From the NCBI RefSeq assembly GCF_007752345.1, contig NZ_CP036299.1, positions 1,178,001 to 1,242,000 of the forward strand: a DNA stretch of 64,000 nucleotides, read 5' to 3'. The DNA comes from Planctopirus ephydatiae. Its GTDB lineage: Bacteria > Planctomycetota > Planctomycetia > Planctomycetales > Planctomycetaceae. Shown piece after piece: positions 37,303-45,768 of this stretch. The translations under genes were made by a program, and so were the position numbers. Below the pieces are notes generated by a model. It searched no databases. It was not told the origin of the DNA and worked only from the letters and a program-made list of their open reading frames with translations. Every line of letters starts with the position of its first letter. Position 1 is the first letter of the stretch.

Positions 37303-37340
37303 CAGCGCTCAGAGTGCCATGCTTGCGGCTCCGAGCTGGC
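37303..37340 (+). repeat. dispersed repeat, copy A
   Basis: CAGCGCTCAGAGTGCCATGC and the following TTGCGGCT match copy B at 39633 at most positions. In copy B GCTTGC/GCAAGC forms a stem, as in REP-like elements; here the right arm is degenerate. Lies 20 bases after the PQQ gene. A CTGGGGC/GCCCCCAG hairpin at 37397-37426 follows in the same gap. Confidence 0.4.
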
Positions 37341-37488
37341 GTTGACATACAGCTTTAACGGTGTATTGATTTGATGCAGAGCTGGAAACTGTGTGGCTGG
37401 GGCCCAACGTCCTCGTTTGCCCCCAGTTCGATCGCAAAATCAACTTACGACTAAAGATCTGCCAGATATCTTCGACGTGCAAAGGGCA

Positions 37489-37920
37489 CTACAGGCGGCC
37501 TATGCGTGCGTTCTCATGATCGAGTGTCATCACCGACTCAATCGTGTAGCTGGGTGAAAAGTACTGAAAGAACAGACCAACATCACTCAGTGGCAATGTG
37601 ACACGCACAGTGACTTGCTCAGTTTCTTCGGTGATCGGGTCAGGCGAGATGGTCACGCTGGCCTGTGTGGAATTGGTGCTGGCGAGAATGACATTTGCGC
37701 GAGCACGAGCATCTGCAACGGTTTTGCCAGGCACAATCGCCACACGGGCTGCTTCGAACGCTGCCTGATCGACCGTCTGCTGGCACTGCACCACACGCCA
37801 GGCTTCGAAGAAGAAAAGCATGACGAGCATGAAGACAGGAAAAACCAGCGAGAACTCGACCATCAAGGCACCGCGTCGGGCGTGGTGACGGATGGGTTGT
37901 CTATTTCGGTTCGCGTTCAT
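37489..37920 (-). CDS. TadE-like pilin-type protein
   Basis: A 143-residue TadE family protein. RRGALMVEFSLVFPVFMLVM is the typical start: positively charged residues, then the conserved Glu of the pilin-like helix at the TadE motif. VDQAAFEAARVAIVPG continues the helix and a beta-rich C-terminal part follows. TadE proteins are minor pilins or pseudopilins of tight-adherence systems. The start overlaps the stop of the VWA-TadG gene by ATGA, so they are translationally coupled. The Tad ATPase, secretin and platform proteins are not in the window. Confidence 0.85.
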   Translation of the reverse strand: MNANRNRQPIRHHARRGALMVEFSLVFPVFMLVMLFFFEAWRVVQCQQTVDQAAFEAARVAIVPGKTVADARARANVILASTNSTQASVTISPDPITEETEQVTVRVTLPLSDVGLFFQYFSPSYTIESVMTLDHENARIGRL

Positions 37921-39113
37921 TCAGTCACCACAATAGGAATCGCATTGGCGATCGATCGGAAGCTTTCTGCCAGTTCGGCAGCAGTATTAGCATGCAGGCT
38001 TAAGCCTTTGCCAGCAGTGGCCGTCACAGAGTTCATCGTGGCGCGACCTTGAGCTGTTGCTCCGAAGGTGACGCTATGAATGATTGTCGAAGATTGCCCA
38101 TAGGCACTGGCTGCCAGGCTGACAGGTTCTGTCCCCTGATTAAACATCCCATCGCTGAAGACAATGATGATCGGCTGGCCCGTCTTGAGGCGAGCCTGGC
38201 TGGATGTCGTCAGCATCGTTTGAGCGGCTGTAATCCCGGCACCAATATCTGTCCCTCCAATGAGTGGTACCTGACCAATCGCTGTCAATTTCGAAGTGAT
38301 TGTCGAGAAGGTCGAAGTGAGATCACTTTCTACAGTGAGTTTGACTGAACTGTATTTCCCGAATGTGTAGTCCCCGGCGTAAGTCACCAGCCCCACACGA
38401 GCCGCCACCTGACGCTGATTAAGAATCGTCAGAAAGTCATTCACACTGGCCGAAAGGATTGCCCAGCGACTCCCTGTGGGATCAGGCGGGCTGAAGTAGT
38501 TTTCAACCAGTGGTCTCTGTCGGACGGCTTCGGGATATTCAAATTCAACACCGGAAAGATCCCAGCCCATCGAGCCTGATCGATCGAGCACGATGACAAT
38601 GTCATAGTCCAGCCGCATGGCAACAGCATTCAGTTCTGTCGAATACTCAGGAGCTCCGACAAAACCCCCAAAGGGAAGTTCCACCGGCCCCGCTGCCGAT
38701 GTTTTCGTCTTGCGACCAAAAACTCGCGCTGCATTTGTCGGTGTCCCATTGATCGCAAAGGAATAGCTGCCATTTGACTGCCGAGTCGATCTGCCAAATT
38801 GAATATCGCTATCGTTTAACGAAAGAGCCTTACCTCCCACTTCAAAACGAGAGGCAATATCGCGGGCGGCAGCACGGCCCGAATTTGTCGATTGTGTTTC
38901 TACCAGCCGGATCACTGCCGAACGAGCAGCGGCATCAGTCCCGGCCCGGAGTTCAGCACGCGTCAGTTCGACATAGGAGAGTGAAAGAAAAAACCCAGCC
39001 AAAGCCAGGAGCGCGACCATCACAAATGCAGCCAGGATCGCAATCGCACCCCGCCTGGGGTGTGGCTTGTGAATGACTCGTCGATGACCTGAGAAATTTT
39101 TTCGCATCATCAA
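37917..39113 (-). CDS. TadG-like protein with von Willebrand A domain
   Basis: A 398-residue protein. The N-terminus RRGAIAILAAFVMVALLALA is the TadG/pilus-assembly helix, followed by the putative flexible region and, from about residue 170, a VWA domain: VLDRSGSMG gives MIDAS residues Asp177, Ser179 and Ser181, with GGTDIGAGI and VFSDGMFNQG contributing the Thr and Asp. VWA domains bind protein ligands through a metal ion, pointing to adhesion or pilus assembly. It sits between two TadE genes, overlapping the downstream one by 4 bases, and is 35 bases from the upstream one. Confidence 0.88.
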   Translation of the reverse strand: MMMRKNFSGHRRVIHKPHPRRGAIAILAAFVMVALLALAGFFLSLSYVELTRAELRAGTDAAARSAVIRLVETQSTNSGRAAARDIASRFEVGGKALSLNDSDIQFGRSTRQSNGSYSFAINGTPTNAARVFGRKTKTSAAGPVELPFGGFVGAPEYSTELNAVAMRLDYDIVIVLDRSGSMGWDLSGVEFEYPEAVRQRPLVENYFSPPDPTGSRWAILSASVNDFLTILNQRQVAARVGLVTYAGDYTFGKYSSVKLTVESDLTSTFSTITSKLTAIGQVPLIGGTDIGAGITAAQTMLTTSSQARLKTGQPIIIVFSDGMFNQGTEPVSLAASAYGQSSTIIHSVTFGATAQGRATMNSVTATAGKGLSLHANTAAELAESFRSIANAIPIVVTE

Positions 39114-39148
39114 TCTCCCTTTCGGGGAAACTTCACGCAGAAAATCGC

Positions 39149-39568
39149 TTATTCCCGCAGTACAGCACCGCGATAAATAATCTCAGTGGGAACAGTCCAG
39201 CCCAGGGGTTCAACTCCCAGGGCTGTGTAATTGGCCCGAACCTGAATTTCGATCAATTCGCCAGGGCGCAGATTCGAAATTTCCGTCGGGGTAATCGTAA
39301 TTGTCGCCTGACTGATCCTGCGGCCAGTCAGAATCTGGCGAACCAGAGTTGTCACTTCCGTACTACTGACATCCCTGCGCGAGGCAATGCGGATTCCTTC
39401 AGCGGTGGCGGCAACGACACCCTTGCGAAAGTGAATAATCTGCGAAACGGCAATTGTGCCGAACACCACCAGAATCAGCACTGGCAGTACCAGTGCCATT
39501 TCCACAGCCGCAGCTCCAAGGCGAGCTGGTTGAGGAATCTGGCGGGATCGGGGACGAGACAATCGCAT
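39149..39568 (-). CDS. TadE-like pilin-type protein
   Basis: A 139-residue TadE family protein, paralogous to the one at 37489. PARLGAAAVEMALVLPVLIL carries the conserved Glu of the pilin-like helix, followed by FGTIAVSQIIHFRKG and a beta-rich C-terminus. First gene of the three-gene pilin-like operon. Start at ATG 39568, or TTG 39574 just after GGAAATGCA; a longer frame to 39628 gives an unlikely leader. The DUF4114 gene lies 236 bases upstream on the same strand. Confidence 0.85.
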   Translation of the reverse strand: MRLSRPRSRQIPQPARLGAAAVEMALVLPVLILVVFGTIAVSQIIHFRKGVVAATAEGIRIASRRDVSSTEVTTLVRQILTGRRISQATITITPTEISNLRPGELIEIQVRANYTALGVEPLGWTVPTEIIYRGAVLRE

Positions 39569-39632
39569 GATCAATGCATTTCCAAAAGAAGCGAATTCGT
39601 ATTCCAACCGGAGACAGCGCTCTGGCAAGAAG

Positions 39633-39672
39633 CAGCGCTCTGTGTGCCACGCTTGCAGCTTTGGGCAAGCAT
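39633..39672 (+). repeat. dispersed REP-like repeat, copy B
   Basis: CAGCGCTCTGTGTGCCACGC then TTGCAGCTTTGGGCAAGCAT. GCTTGC and GCAAGC form a 6-bp stem. Matches copy A at 37303 over about 30 bases. A partial CAGCGCTCTG lies 18 bases earlier (39615-39624). Confidence 0.45.
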
Positions 39673-39735
39673 GCTTTCGTGACTTCTAATTTTTCATTTC
39701 ACGTGACTATTTCTGCTCAATGTCCCAGCTTCTGA

Positions 39736-39768
39736 ATCAACATCGGTTCGCGCAGAACCGGCGTTGAT
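39736..39768 (-). terminator. possible terminator hairpin after DUF4114 gene
   Basis: ATCAAC and GTTGAT close the stem, CGGTTC and GAACCG form its upper part, with a small internal loop and a 5-base loop. No T-tract follows, so termination is uncertain. Confidence 0.4.
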
Positions 39769-39804
39769 GCGGCTAGAATCGAAGTGACATCATCACACCG
39801 GGGC

Positions 39805-40587
39805 TTAGTGAGGCAGATCGCCTTTTTCAATCGAGATGTCGTAACCAAAGTCGACCACGAAGAGAGTATCGTTGTAGTCGAGGTCACCACCGCCCACGAT
39901 ATCTTCAAAGCCAATCATGACGTAGCCTGGGTGAGTATCTTTGAAGTAGACCGCGATCACATGCTGGAGCTTGTCCGAGTTGAGTTCAGGAAAGTTTCGC
40001 AGCAGGTTTTTGGTCCCATTCGCACCATTTGAGCAGAGGAAGAAATCCACCTGCTTCCCAGCCTGAATCGTACCGATTTCCACAAAATCACCGGCTTTAA
40101 GTCCACCCGACTGACTTGTGACGTTCCCTTTTTTGTCTTTGATTTGGGTGACTTCAAAAGAAGCATCTTCAAAAATCAGTTTGCCCTGTGTAAGTGGATC
40201 AATCAGTGCTGAAGAGCCACTGCGTCCATGGCCGGCATCCACAATCGACACACCCAACTGGTTGCGATAACCAGCGCCCTCATGGACGAAGTAGATGCGG
40301 ACAGGTTGAAGTGTGGTCAGGGGCAGATAAAGTCTCGTGGGGTCGAGAACGTAGTCGGGTGCCACCTTGAATTGCGATGCTTCCTTGAGGCTTTTGTTGA
40401 TGAATTGCTGAAAGGTGGGCAGGACATTATTCGCGAACTGAGTCGAACGTGTATCCGACTTGGCGTTTTGTACGGCCGTGTATTTTGGCAGATTGAATGG
40501 ATTCTTGGCTGCCTGTGCACAGGCCTCATGCATCGTTGACCAGGTGGCCGCCACCAGCATCAGTAACAACCCGAGATACTTCTTCAT
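39805..40587 (-). CDS. exported DUF4114 domain protein
   Basis: A 260-residue secreted protein. Residues 1-25 are a signal peptide ending EACAQA. The C-terminal 130 residues are DUF4114, recognised by GFEDIVGGGDLDYNDTLFVV, whose acidic loop resembles a calcium site, with VRIYFVHEGAGYRNQLGV earlier. DUF4114 is found in planctomycete and cyanobacterial extracellular proteins, usually as a surface or matrix module; no enzyme activity is known. It lies upstream of the TadE/VWA operon on the same strand, so a shared role at the cell surface is plausible but the 236-base gap suggests its own promoter. Confidence 0.8.
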   Translation of the reverse strand: MKKYLGLLLMLVAATWSTMHEACAQAAKNPFNLPKYTAVQNAKSDTRSTQFANNVLPTFQQFINKSLKEASQFKVAPDYVLDPTRLYLPLTTLQPVRIYFVHEGAGYRNQLGVSIVDAGHGRSGSSALIDPLTQGKLIFEDASFEVTQIKDKKGNVTSQSGGLKAGDFVEIGTIQAGKQVDFFLCSNGANGTKNLLRNFPELNSDKLQHVIAVYFKDTHPGYVMIGFEDIVGGGDLDYNDTLFVVDFGYDISIEKGDLPH

Positions 40588-40982
40588 GACAAGTTCCTTT
40601 AAGGATTTTCCCGCAACTGAAAGGAACCTAGGTCATGTCGGAACGAAGTCAAAAAACGAGGTGAAAATTCCGGAGTTCACCAACAACAATTCCGAATAAT
40701 CCGGATTGTCGCGATTGTCTGTTCACAAAGAGCAGCGCGTTGCAAAGTGCCATCGACCGGACTGCGATCCATTTGACTTTCAATGCTGTTTGATTCCTGC
40801 GTGAGAAAATCTCACAAGAATCAAAAATTGCGCCAAGAAACTGAAACATCGAGCGAATTACCCCTCAGAGAGTCGCGACCAGCCCGAGAAACCACTTGAC
40901 GTGAAAAGGTGTTCACATGGCTGGGTGCTGCGACTCACAAACTGTTCAATGCGAAGTTTGATCCAGGACGACGGGGGGAATC
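40588..40982. other. divergent intergenic region with stable hairpin
   Basis: 395 bases. TTTGATTC (40789-40796) pairs with GAATCAAA (40818-40825), enclosing GTGAGA-AAA-TCTCAC (40801-40815), a two-storey stem-loop. No T-tract follows on the proper side, so it is more likely a regulatory structure than a terminator. No gene is supported. Confidence 0.4.
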
Positions 40983-41795
40983 ATGCTCAAGAAATTGCTG
41001 TTTGCCGGTGTGGGAGTACTAAGTCTGGGGGCACTCGTATTCGGTGCAGAACTGCCGAGTTACCTCTTTACGAGTGCGAAAAGTCTGCGGAGCGCCGTCA
41101 AGGCTGAAGTCCCCGTGGAATTTGAGATTGCCAGGGCTCGTGAACTGGTCGAAAAACTGGTACCTGACATTCGGAAGTGCATGCAGGTGATTGCCGAGCA
41201 GCAGGTCGATACGCAGCAGTTGCGAAATCAGATCGCCAGCCGGAGTGGCAATCTGGATCACCAGAAGCAGTTGATTTTGTCCCAGAAGGCGAACCTGTCG
41301 AATGGCCAGGGGACTTTCCGTTATGCAGGCCATACTTATTCGGCCAGCGATGTGCAGCGCGATCTTTCGATCCGCTTTGAACGTTTCAAGGCCGCTGAGC
41401 AGACTCTCGCTGCTGATCAGAAAGTGTTGCTTGCTCGGGAGCAGACGTTGACTGCCAATCAGGAAAAACTGGCGACGATGCTCAAATCCAAGCAGGATCT
41501 CGAAGTCCAACTCGAACAGTTGACGGCTCGACTGGAAACTGTGCGTGCTGCTGAAGCCGCGACCAGCGTGACGATCGACGATTCCAATTTGAGCCGGGCA
41601 CGTGAATTGATCACCAATCTGAATCGCCAGCTCGACATCAAGGAGAAACTGATCGATCAATCAGGACAGATCTCCGGGTTGATACCCATCGAAGAATCCG
41701 CCATTCCCCAAACCACAGAAGATCTGGCCCGTCAGATCGACAACTACTTCCAGCCTGAAGCCAAGCCTCAGGCCGGTGTGGCACAGGCTCACTAG
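40983..41795 (+). CDS. membrane-anchored coiled-coil protein
   Basis: A 270-residue protein of unknown function. One N-terminal hydrophobic segment (about 5-22, a signal peptide or anchor) is followed by long coiled coils at about 45-100 and 125-200, rich in Gln, Leu, Lys and Glu (FERFKAAEQTLAADQKVLLA), and a proline-containing tail. It resembles planctomycete proteins distantly like PspA/IM30, but without their signature. Precedes a membrane Ser/Thr kinase on the same strand by 246 bases. No catalytic motif is seen. Confidence 0.65.
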   Translation: MLKKLLFAGVGVLSLGALVFGAELPSYLFTSAKSLRSAVKAEVPVEFEIARARELVEKLVPDIRKCMQVIAEQQVDTQQLRNQIASRSGNLDHQKQLILSQKANLSNGQGTFRYAGHTYSASDVQRDLSIRFERFKAAEQTLAADQKVLLAREQTLTANQEKLATMLKSKQDLEVQLEQLTARLETVRAAEAATSVTIDDSNLSRARELITNLNRQLDIKEKLIDQSGQISGLIPIEESAIPQTTEDLARQIDNYFQPEAKPQAGVAQAH

Positions 41796-41950
41796 CACCC
41801 AGTCGATGAGCATGGGGTGAGGTTGTGGCACAATGCTCACTCCAGGAAGTCAGGCAGGCTGTGCAGCAATTCGATCAGGCGCTGGTACATTCCGTAAGAA
41901 CTTGATGTACCCTACCTGAAAAGAAATGCACGGCGTAGGCTCAGTCAAAG

Positions 41951-41978
41951 CTGCGTCTCCCCCGCAAGGGGGAGGCAG
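41951..41978 (+). promoter_or_regulatory. GCAA-tetraloop hairpin upstream of kinase
   Basis: CTCCCCC-GCAA-GGGGGAG is a perfect 7-bp GC stem capped by a GNRA tetraloop, extended by CTGC/GCAG across a 2-base bulge. Lies 63 bases before the kinase start. No T-tract follows, so a leader regulatory role is as likely as termination of the upstream gene. Confidence 0.5.
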
Positions 41979-42041
41979 TATGTATCGCTGGAACCGATGA
42001 TTCATTTTCATGTGGCAGGAACTAAGAAAGGAGGAGTGTGC

Positions 42042-43739
42042 ATGCGATTTCAGTACGCTCCTCAAAGTCGTCCGCTCGCTGGTTATGTGATTACGCGAGG
42101 AATCCAGCGGGGCGGATTCGGTGAAGTCTACGAAGGTCTGTCGGCTGGCGGGAAGCGCGTCGCACTCAAGCTGCTACAACGCGGAACAGAGATTGAACTT
42201 CGTGGTGTGCGCCAGTGCCTGAATCTCAATCACCCCAATCTCGTTTCGATCTATGACATTCTTTATGACAACGAGGCCTGTGCCTGGATTGTCATGGAGT
42301 ACATCGACGGCGTGACTCTGGATGATGTCATTGCCAATCATCCCCAGGGGTTGCCTCACGACGAGGTGGCTGAGTGGTTTTCCGGGATCGTGCAGGGTCT
42401 GGAATATCTGCATTCGCGGGGAATCGTGCATCGCGATCTGAAGCCCGCGAACATCTACCGCACGCATGGTGTGGTCAAAATTGGCGATGTTGGTCTTTCG
42501 AAACTGATGGATCAGGTGGATGCCCTGCATACACAGACCATCGGAACGGTGCATTACATGGCACCGGAAGTTTCGCATGGACGATATGGTCCGAGCATCG
42601 ACTACTACAGTCTTGCGGTCATTCTGTATGAGTTATTGACAGGCAAAGTCCCCTTTTCAGGTGAGACCACGGGCGAAGTCCTGATGCGACATCTGACACA
42701 CCTGCCCGAAACGACGCATTTGCCGCTCGCCTTGCGACCCGTGTTACAAAAGGCACTCGCGAAGAACGCAGCCGAGCGATATCCCTCGCTTCAGGAATTT
42801 CATGCAGCAGTCATGTCGGCGCTGGTACCTGCAGGTTTCGAGCCGGTAGCGACAGTCGCCAGAGAACCGGTGGCGAGATCGATTCCAACAAAAACTCAAC
42901 AACCAGTCTCTTTTTATGAAGTCAAGAAAGACCTGCCTCCAATGCCTGCGCTGCAGCCACCTGTCCCACTCACTGAGTTTTTGCCATCCGGCCAGAAATC
43001 GGGTCATCAGAGGCTGGCTCGCAGAAAGCGTGCAGAGACAAACCGGTCGCGTCAGTGGTCCCCTGCGAACGTTTCCAAAGGGGAAGTGGCTCGTCTGATT
43101 CCCGGTGGTTGGCTGGGGGGCTGGTCTCAGGCGGTGTTTCTGACCATGGTGCTTTCAATGGGCCTGGCTGCTGCTTTGGCCATCGCCTTGCCGCCATTTG
43201 TCCCTTCACCACCCTGGCAGAATCTGACGGGGATGGGATTACTTTCTGCACAATCGGCAGTGGTCGTATTGGCTTTACAAACAATCTTCTGGTGGTCGAG
43301 ACGCAACAGCGATCCGCCCGAATTGACATGGATGTCGAGTCTGCTGCTGGGTGGGGTGATGGGGGCGTCTGGTTATCTGCTGATGAATTACCTGATGGCC
43401 GAAAATCTGCTGGCAGCACCAGAACATGCCGCCATGGTGCGTCAACTGGGTGCTCAAAAATTGCGACTGGATGGCGGAGTCCCCTCCTGGCTTTCATGGG
43501 TTCTGTACTTTGCCAGCCTCGTGGCTCTCGGGAATTGGTCACAGCAGGCGAGCCTTCAGCGAGATGAACGGTTCTCAGCCATGACAATTCTCTTCTCAAC
43601 GATGGCGGGTTGGATGTTGTCGTTTGTGATCTGGTTTCCACCGGTTTGGGGCTGCTTGTTTGCCGCTTGGATTTCCTGCGTGCTGCAACTTTCGACACCA
43701 GTCATCCAAGTCACGATGACCTATCGAGAGTCTGAGTAG
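42042..43739 (+). CDS. membrane serine/threonine protein kinase
   Basis: A 565-residue Hanks-type kinase with a C-terminal membrane part. Glycine loop RGGFGEVYEG (residues 23-32), ATP-anchoring Lys43 (VALK), catalytic loop HRDLKPAN with Asp132, DVG at 149-151 in place of DFG, and APE at 174-176. All catalytic residues are kept, so it should be active. About five TM helices follow after residue 360. Start ATG 42042 has AAGGAGGAG 6 bases upstream, the best ribosome site in the window; the earlier frame to 41997 is unlikely. A membrane protein and an ECF sigma gene follow, a layout known in planctomycetes where kinases control ECF factors. Confidence 0.9.
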   Translation: MRFQYAPQSRPLAGYVITRGIQRGGFGEVYEGLSAGGKRVALKLLQRGTEIELRGVRQCLNLNHPNLVSIYDILYDNEACAWIVMEYIDGVTLDDVIANHPQGLPHDEVAEWFSGIVQGLEYLHSRGIVHRDLKPANIYRTHGVVKIGDVGLSKLMDQVDALHTQTIGTVHYMAPEVSHGRYGPSIDYYSLAVILYELLTGKVPFSGETTGEVLMRHLTHLPETTHLPLALRPVLQKALAKNAAERYPSLQEFHAAVMSALVPAGFEPVATVAREPVARSIPTKTQQPVSFYEVKKDLPPMPALQPPVPLTEFLPSGQKSGHQRLARRKRAETNRSRQWSPANVSKGEVARLIPGGWLGGWSQAVFLTMVLSMGLAAALAIALPPFVPSPPWQNLTGMGLLSAQSAVVVLALQTIFWWSRRNSDPPELTWMSSLLLGGVMGASGYLLMNYLMAENLLAAPEHAAMVRQLGAQKLRLDGGVPSWLSWVLYFASLVALGNWSQQASLQRDERFSAMTILFSTMAGWMLSFVIWFPPVWGCLFAAWISCVLQLSTPVIQVTMTYRESE

Positions 43740-43843
43740 CAGTGAACGGTGTGGGGGCAGATTCGTCCGAGGGTGATCGAGTGACCGGCCATCCATGAGA
43801 CGGCTCGTAGACTGGTTCGCATTAAGATAAAGGGCTTGGAAAC

Positions 43844-45019
43844 ATGAGCTTAACCATTTGGTTTCTTATAATCATCATCCTCGCGGTGGTGGTGTTTGGT
43901 GCTTTGACTGTGGGAGTCATACTGGCACTGCTGTTCTTTGGGATTGGTCAGGCTGTGAGCCCTTCCCGCGAAAAGAATCCGGGTTCATCTCAGCCCCGAA
44001 AAACGACTCCCCAAGCTCTTCCTGCGGATCGTGCGCAGGATTTCGGACGTGATGTCTCTGCCAGCAGGAAGCCACAAAAGTCGCAGGCCGGAGTGATTGC
44101 ACTGGTGAGTGCCGTCTTGATTGGTGCCGGTCTGTTGTCGCTGGTTGGATTTGGGACTGTCGCAACCAGCGTCCGCATCTCGCATCGTCAGACGGCTGAG
44201 AATGTTTCCGGCATGCCTGTATTAGAACCTCTGAGCGGGCAGTTCTCCGAGCATGTCGTCATTCAACCAGAACATGGGCCATGGGCAGGGCCTCAACCGG
44301 TTGAGTCGATCCTGACAAAACAATTGCGCAACGTTCCCACATGGAAAGCCAGTCTCCCGGCAACATCGCCATCACTGGTTCCACAAACGACTAAAGCCTC
44401 AAACAGTGCCAAAGCCATTGATGCTCCTCAACCTCAATCGACAAGTGGCCTCGAAGCACATCCCGCAGATGCCACACATCCGGAAAACGTCCCGGCTGTG
44501 ATTGTCGCTTCACTTCCAGAACAAGCCCCACTGGCATCGACAGATTTCGAACGACTTTCGCCTTTGCCCGATTGGGCCGTTGAAATCAGCAAAGTACCAC
44601 CACACCACATCCATCTGGTTTCGGGCCGGTTTCCCACTTTGGCCGAAGCTGAAGCCGATGCCAGCCAGAAGCTCTCTGCCTGGAGTATTAGCGAGATTCA
44701 GCGGCGGCATCCAGATTTGCCCCCACTCAACAGAACATCGATTGATCCTTCAGCAGAGGTGATGGCGGCCGTTATGCAAAAGGCTGTCGAAGAAACCGAA
44801 CATCAGTTTGGAAATGCCACTGCCAGGATGTATGCCGTGCATTTACTGGTTTCCTCCAGTCAGTTCGTGCCCACGGTGACGCTCCATCGATTGCATCAAT
44901 TGCATGAAGAACAGGTTTCTTCCCAGAGATTGACGATTCTTGGTGTTGCCGGTGCAGGTCTGGCTTTGCTGGCCTGGGGCATGATGCAGTACAGTCGCCG
45001 GAAGCACAGCATGGCTTAA
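43844..45019 (+). CDS. membrane protein between kinase and ECF sigma factor
   Basis: A 391-residue protein of unknown family. TM helices at about 5-32, 85-108 and 365-385; between them lies a Pro/Ser/Ala-rich extracytoplasmic-looking stretch (about 110-250), then a folded segment (about 250-350, DWAVEISKVPPHHIHLVSGR). Its place between a membrane kinase and an ECF sigma factor, with short gaps of 104 and 35 bases, suggests it is part of the same signalling chain, perhaps as sensor or anti-sigma. No zinc-binding anti-sigma motif is seen, so this is inference. Confidence 0.65.
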   Translation: MSLTIWFLIIIILAVVVFGALTVGVILALLFFGIGQAVSPSREKNPGSSQPRKTTPQALPADRAQDFGRDVSASRKPQKSQAGVIALVSAVLIGAGLLSLVGFGTVATSVRISHRQTAENVSGMPVLEPLSGQFSEHVVIQPEHGPWAGPQPVESILTKQLRNVPTWKASLPATSPSLVPQTTKASNSAKAIDAPQPQSTSGLEAHPADATHPENVPAVIVASLPEQAPLASTDFERLSPLPDWAVEISKVPPHHIHLVSGRFPTLAEAEADASQKLSAWSISEIQRRHPDLPPLNRTSIDPSAEVMAAVMQKAVEETEHQFGNATARMYAVHLLVSSSQFVPTVTLHRLHQLHEEQVSSQRLTILGVAGAGLALLAWGMMQYSRRKHSMA

Positions 45020-45054
45020 GTTCGGATGTTTCTTCATCCAGGGTGATTTGAGTG

Positions 45055-45744
45055 ATGTCACAGGAACCGTCTCCGACTGCGGATGAGAACACTCGAGAAC
45101 AGTGGTTGATTGCCCGCATTCGTGCCCAGGAGCCCGGTGCCTGGCGCGAACTTGTCGATCAGCATGAACCCCGACTTTTTGCCTGGATGAAATCCCGCAC
45201 AGGGAACCGCTCGACAGCCGAAGATCTCGTACAGGAAGTCTTCCTCTCCTTTCTGAGGGCGTTGCCAAACTTTGATGATTCGAGGCCCATCGAGCCTTTT
45301 ATCAATCAGATAGCCGCACATCTGCTGATTGATCACTTACGCAAAGAGGGGAGACGGCAGGTTGTCAGTACAGGAACCGTAGTTGACGATTCCTCATCGG
45401 GGCACATGCCCTTCGAAAAACTTGTGCCGCAGGATTCTCGACAACTGAAGGCATCGAGCATTTTTCGCGGTCGAGAAACGACCGCTGCGATTGAAGCCTG
45501 CCTGGCTCAAAGCCTGAAGGAACTTGTTCTCCGCTGGCAAAGTCGGGGAGAATTCGAGCGTCTCAAATGCTGCGAACTCATCATTGCTAAAGGCTATCCC
45601 AATCAACGGGTCGCGCAACTCCTGTCGATCAGCGAACAGACTGTCGCCAACCATAAGTCGTATCTGCTGCAGCAACTTCGTCAGCGATTGGCAAAAGCCG
45701 GTCTTGCGGAGACAGTCTTATCGCTGTTGATTGACCGTCACTGA
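45055..45744 (+). CDS. ECF-type RNA polymerase sigma factor
   Basis: A 229-residue sigma-70 family factor. Region 2 is clear: AWRELVDQHEPRLFAWMKSR, then TAEDLVQEVFLSFLRALPNF and FINQIAAHLLIDHLRKEGRR for -10 binding. Region 4 near the end has the helix-turn-helix PNQRVAQLLSISEQTVANHK. The spacer between them is longer than usual (about 75 residues), as in planctomycete kinase-linked ECF groups. Start ATG 45055; a GTG lies one codon earlier. Converges with ygfZ 24 bases away. The kinase upstream is the likely activator through phosphorylation, which is known for related groups but not shown here. Confidence 0.88.
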   Translation: MSQEPSPTADENTREQWLIARIRAQEPGAWRELVDQHEPRLFAWMKSRTGNRSTAEDLVQEVFLSFLRALPNFDDSRPIEPFINQIAAHLLIDHLRKEGRRQVVSTGTVVDDSSSGHMPFEKLVPQDSRQLKASSIFRGRETTAAIEACLAQSLKELVLRWQSRGEFERLKCCELIIAKGYPNQRVAQLLSISEQTVANHKSYLLQQLRQRLAKAGLAETVLSLLIDRH

Positions 45745-45768
45745 TAAGGGGAACAGCGGAAGGATTCA

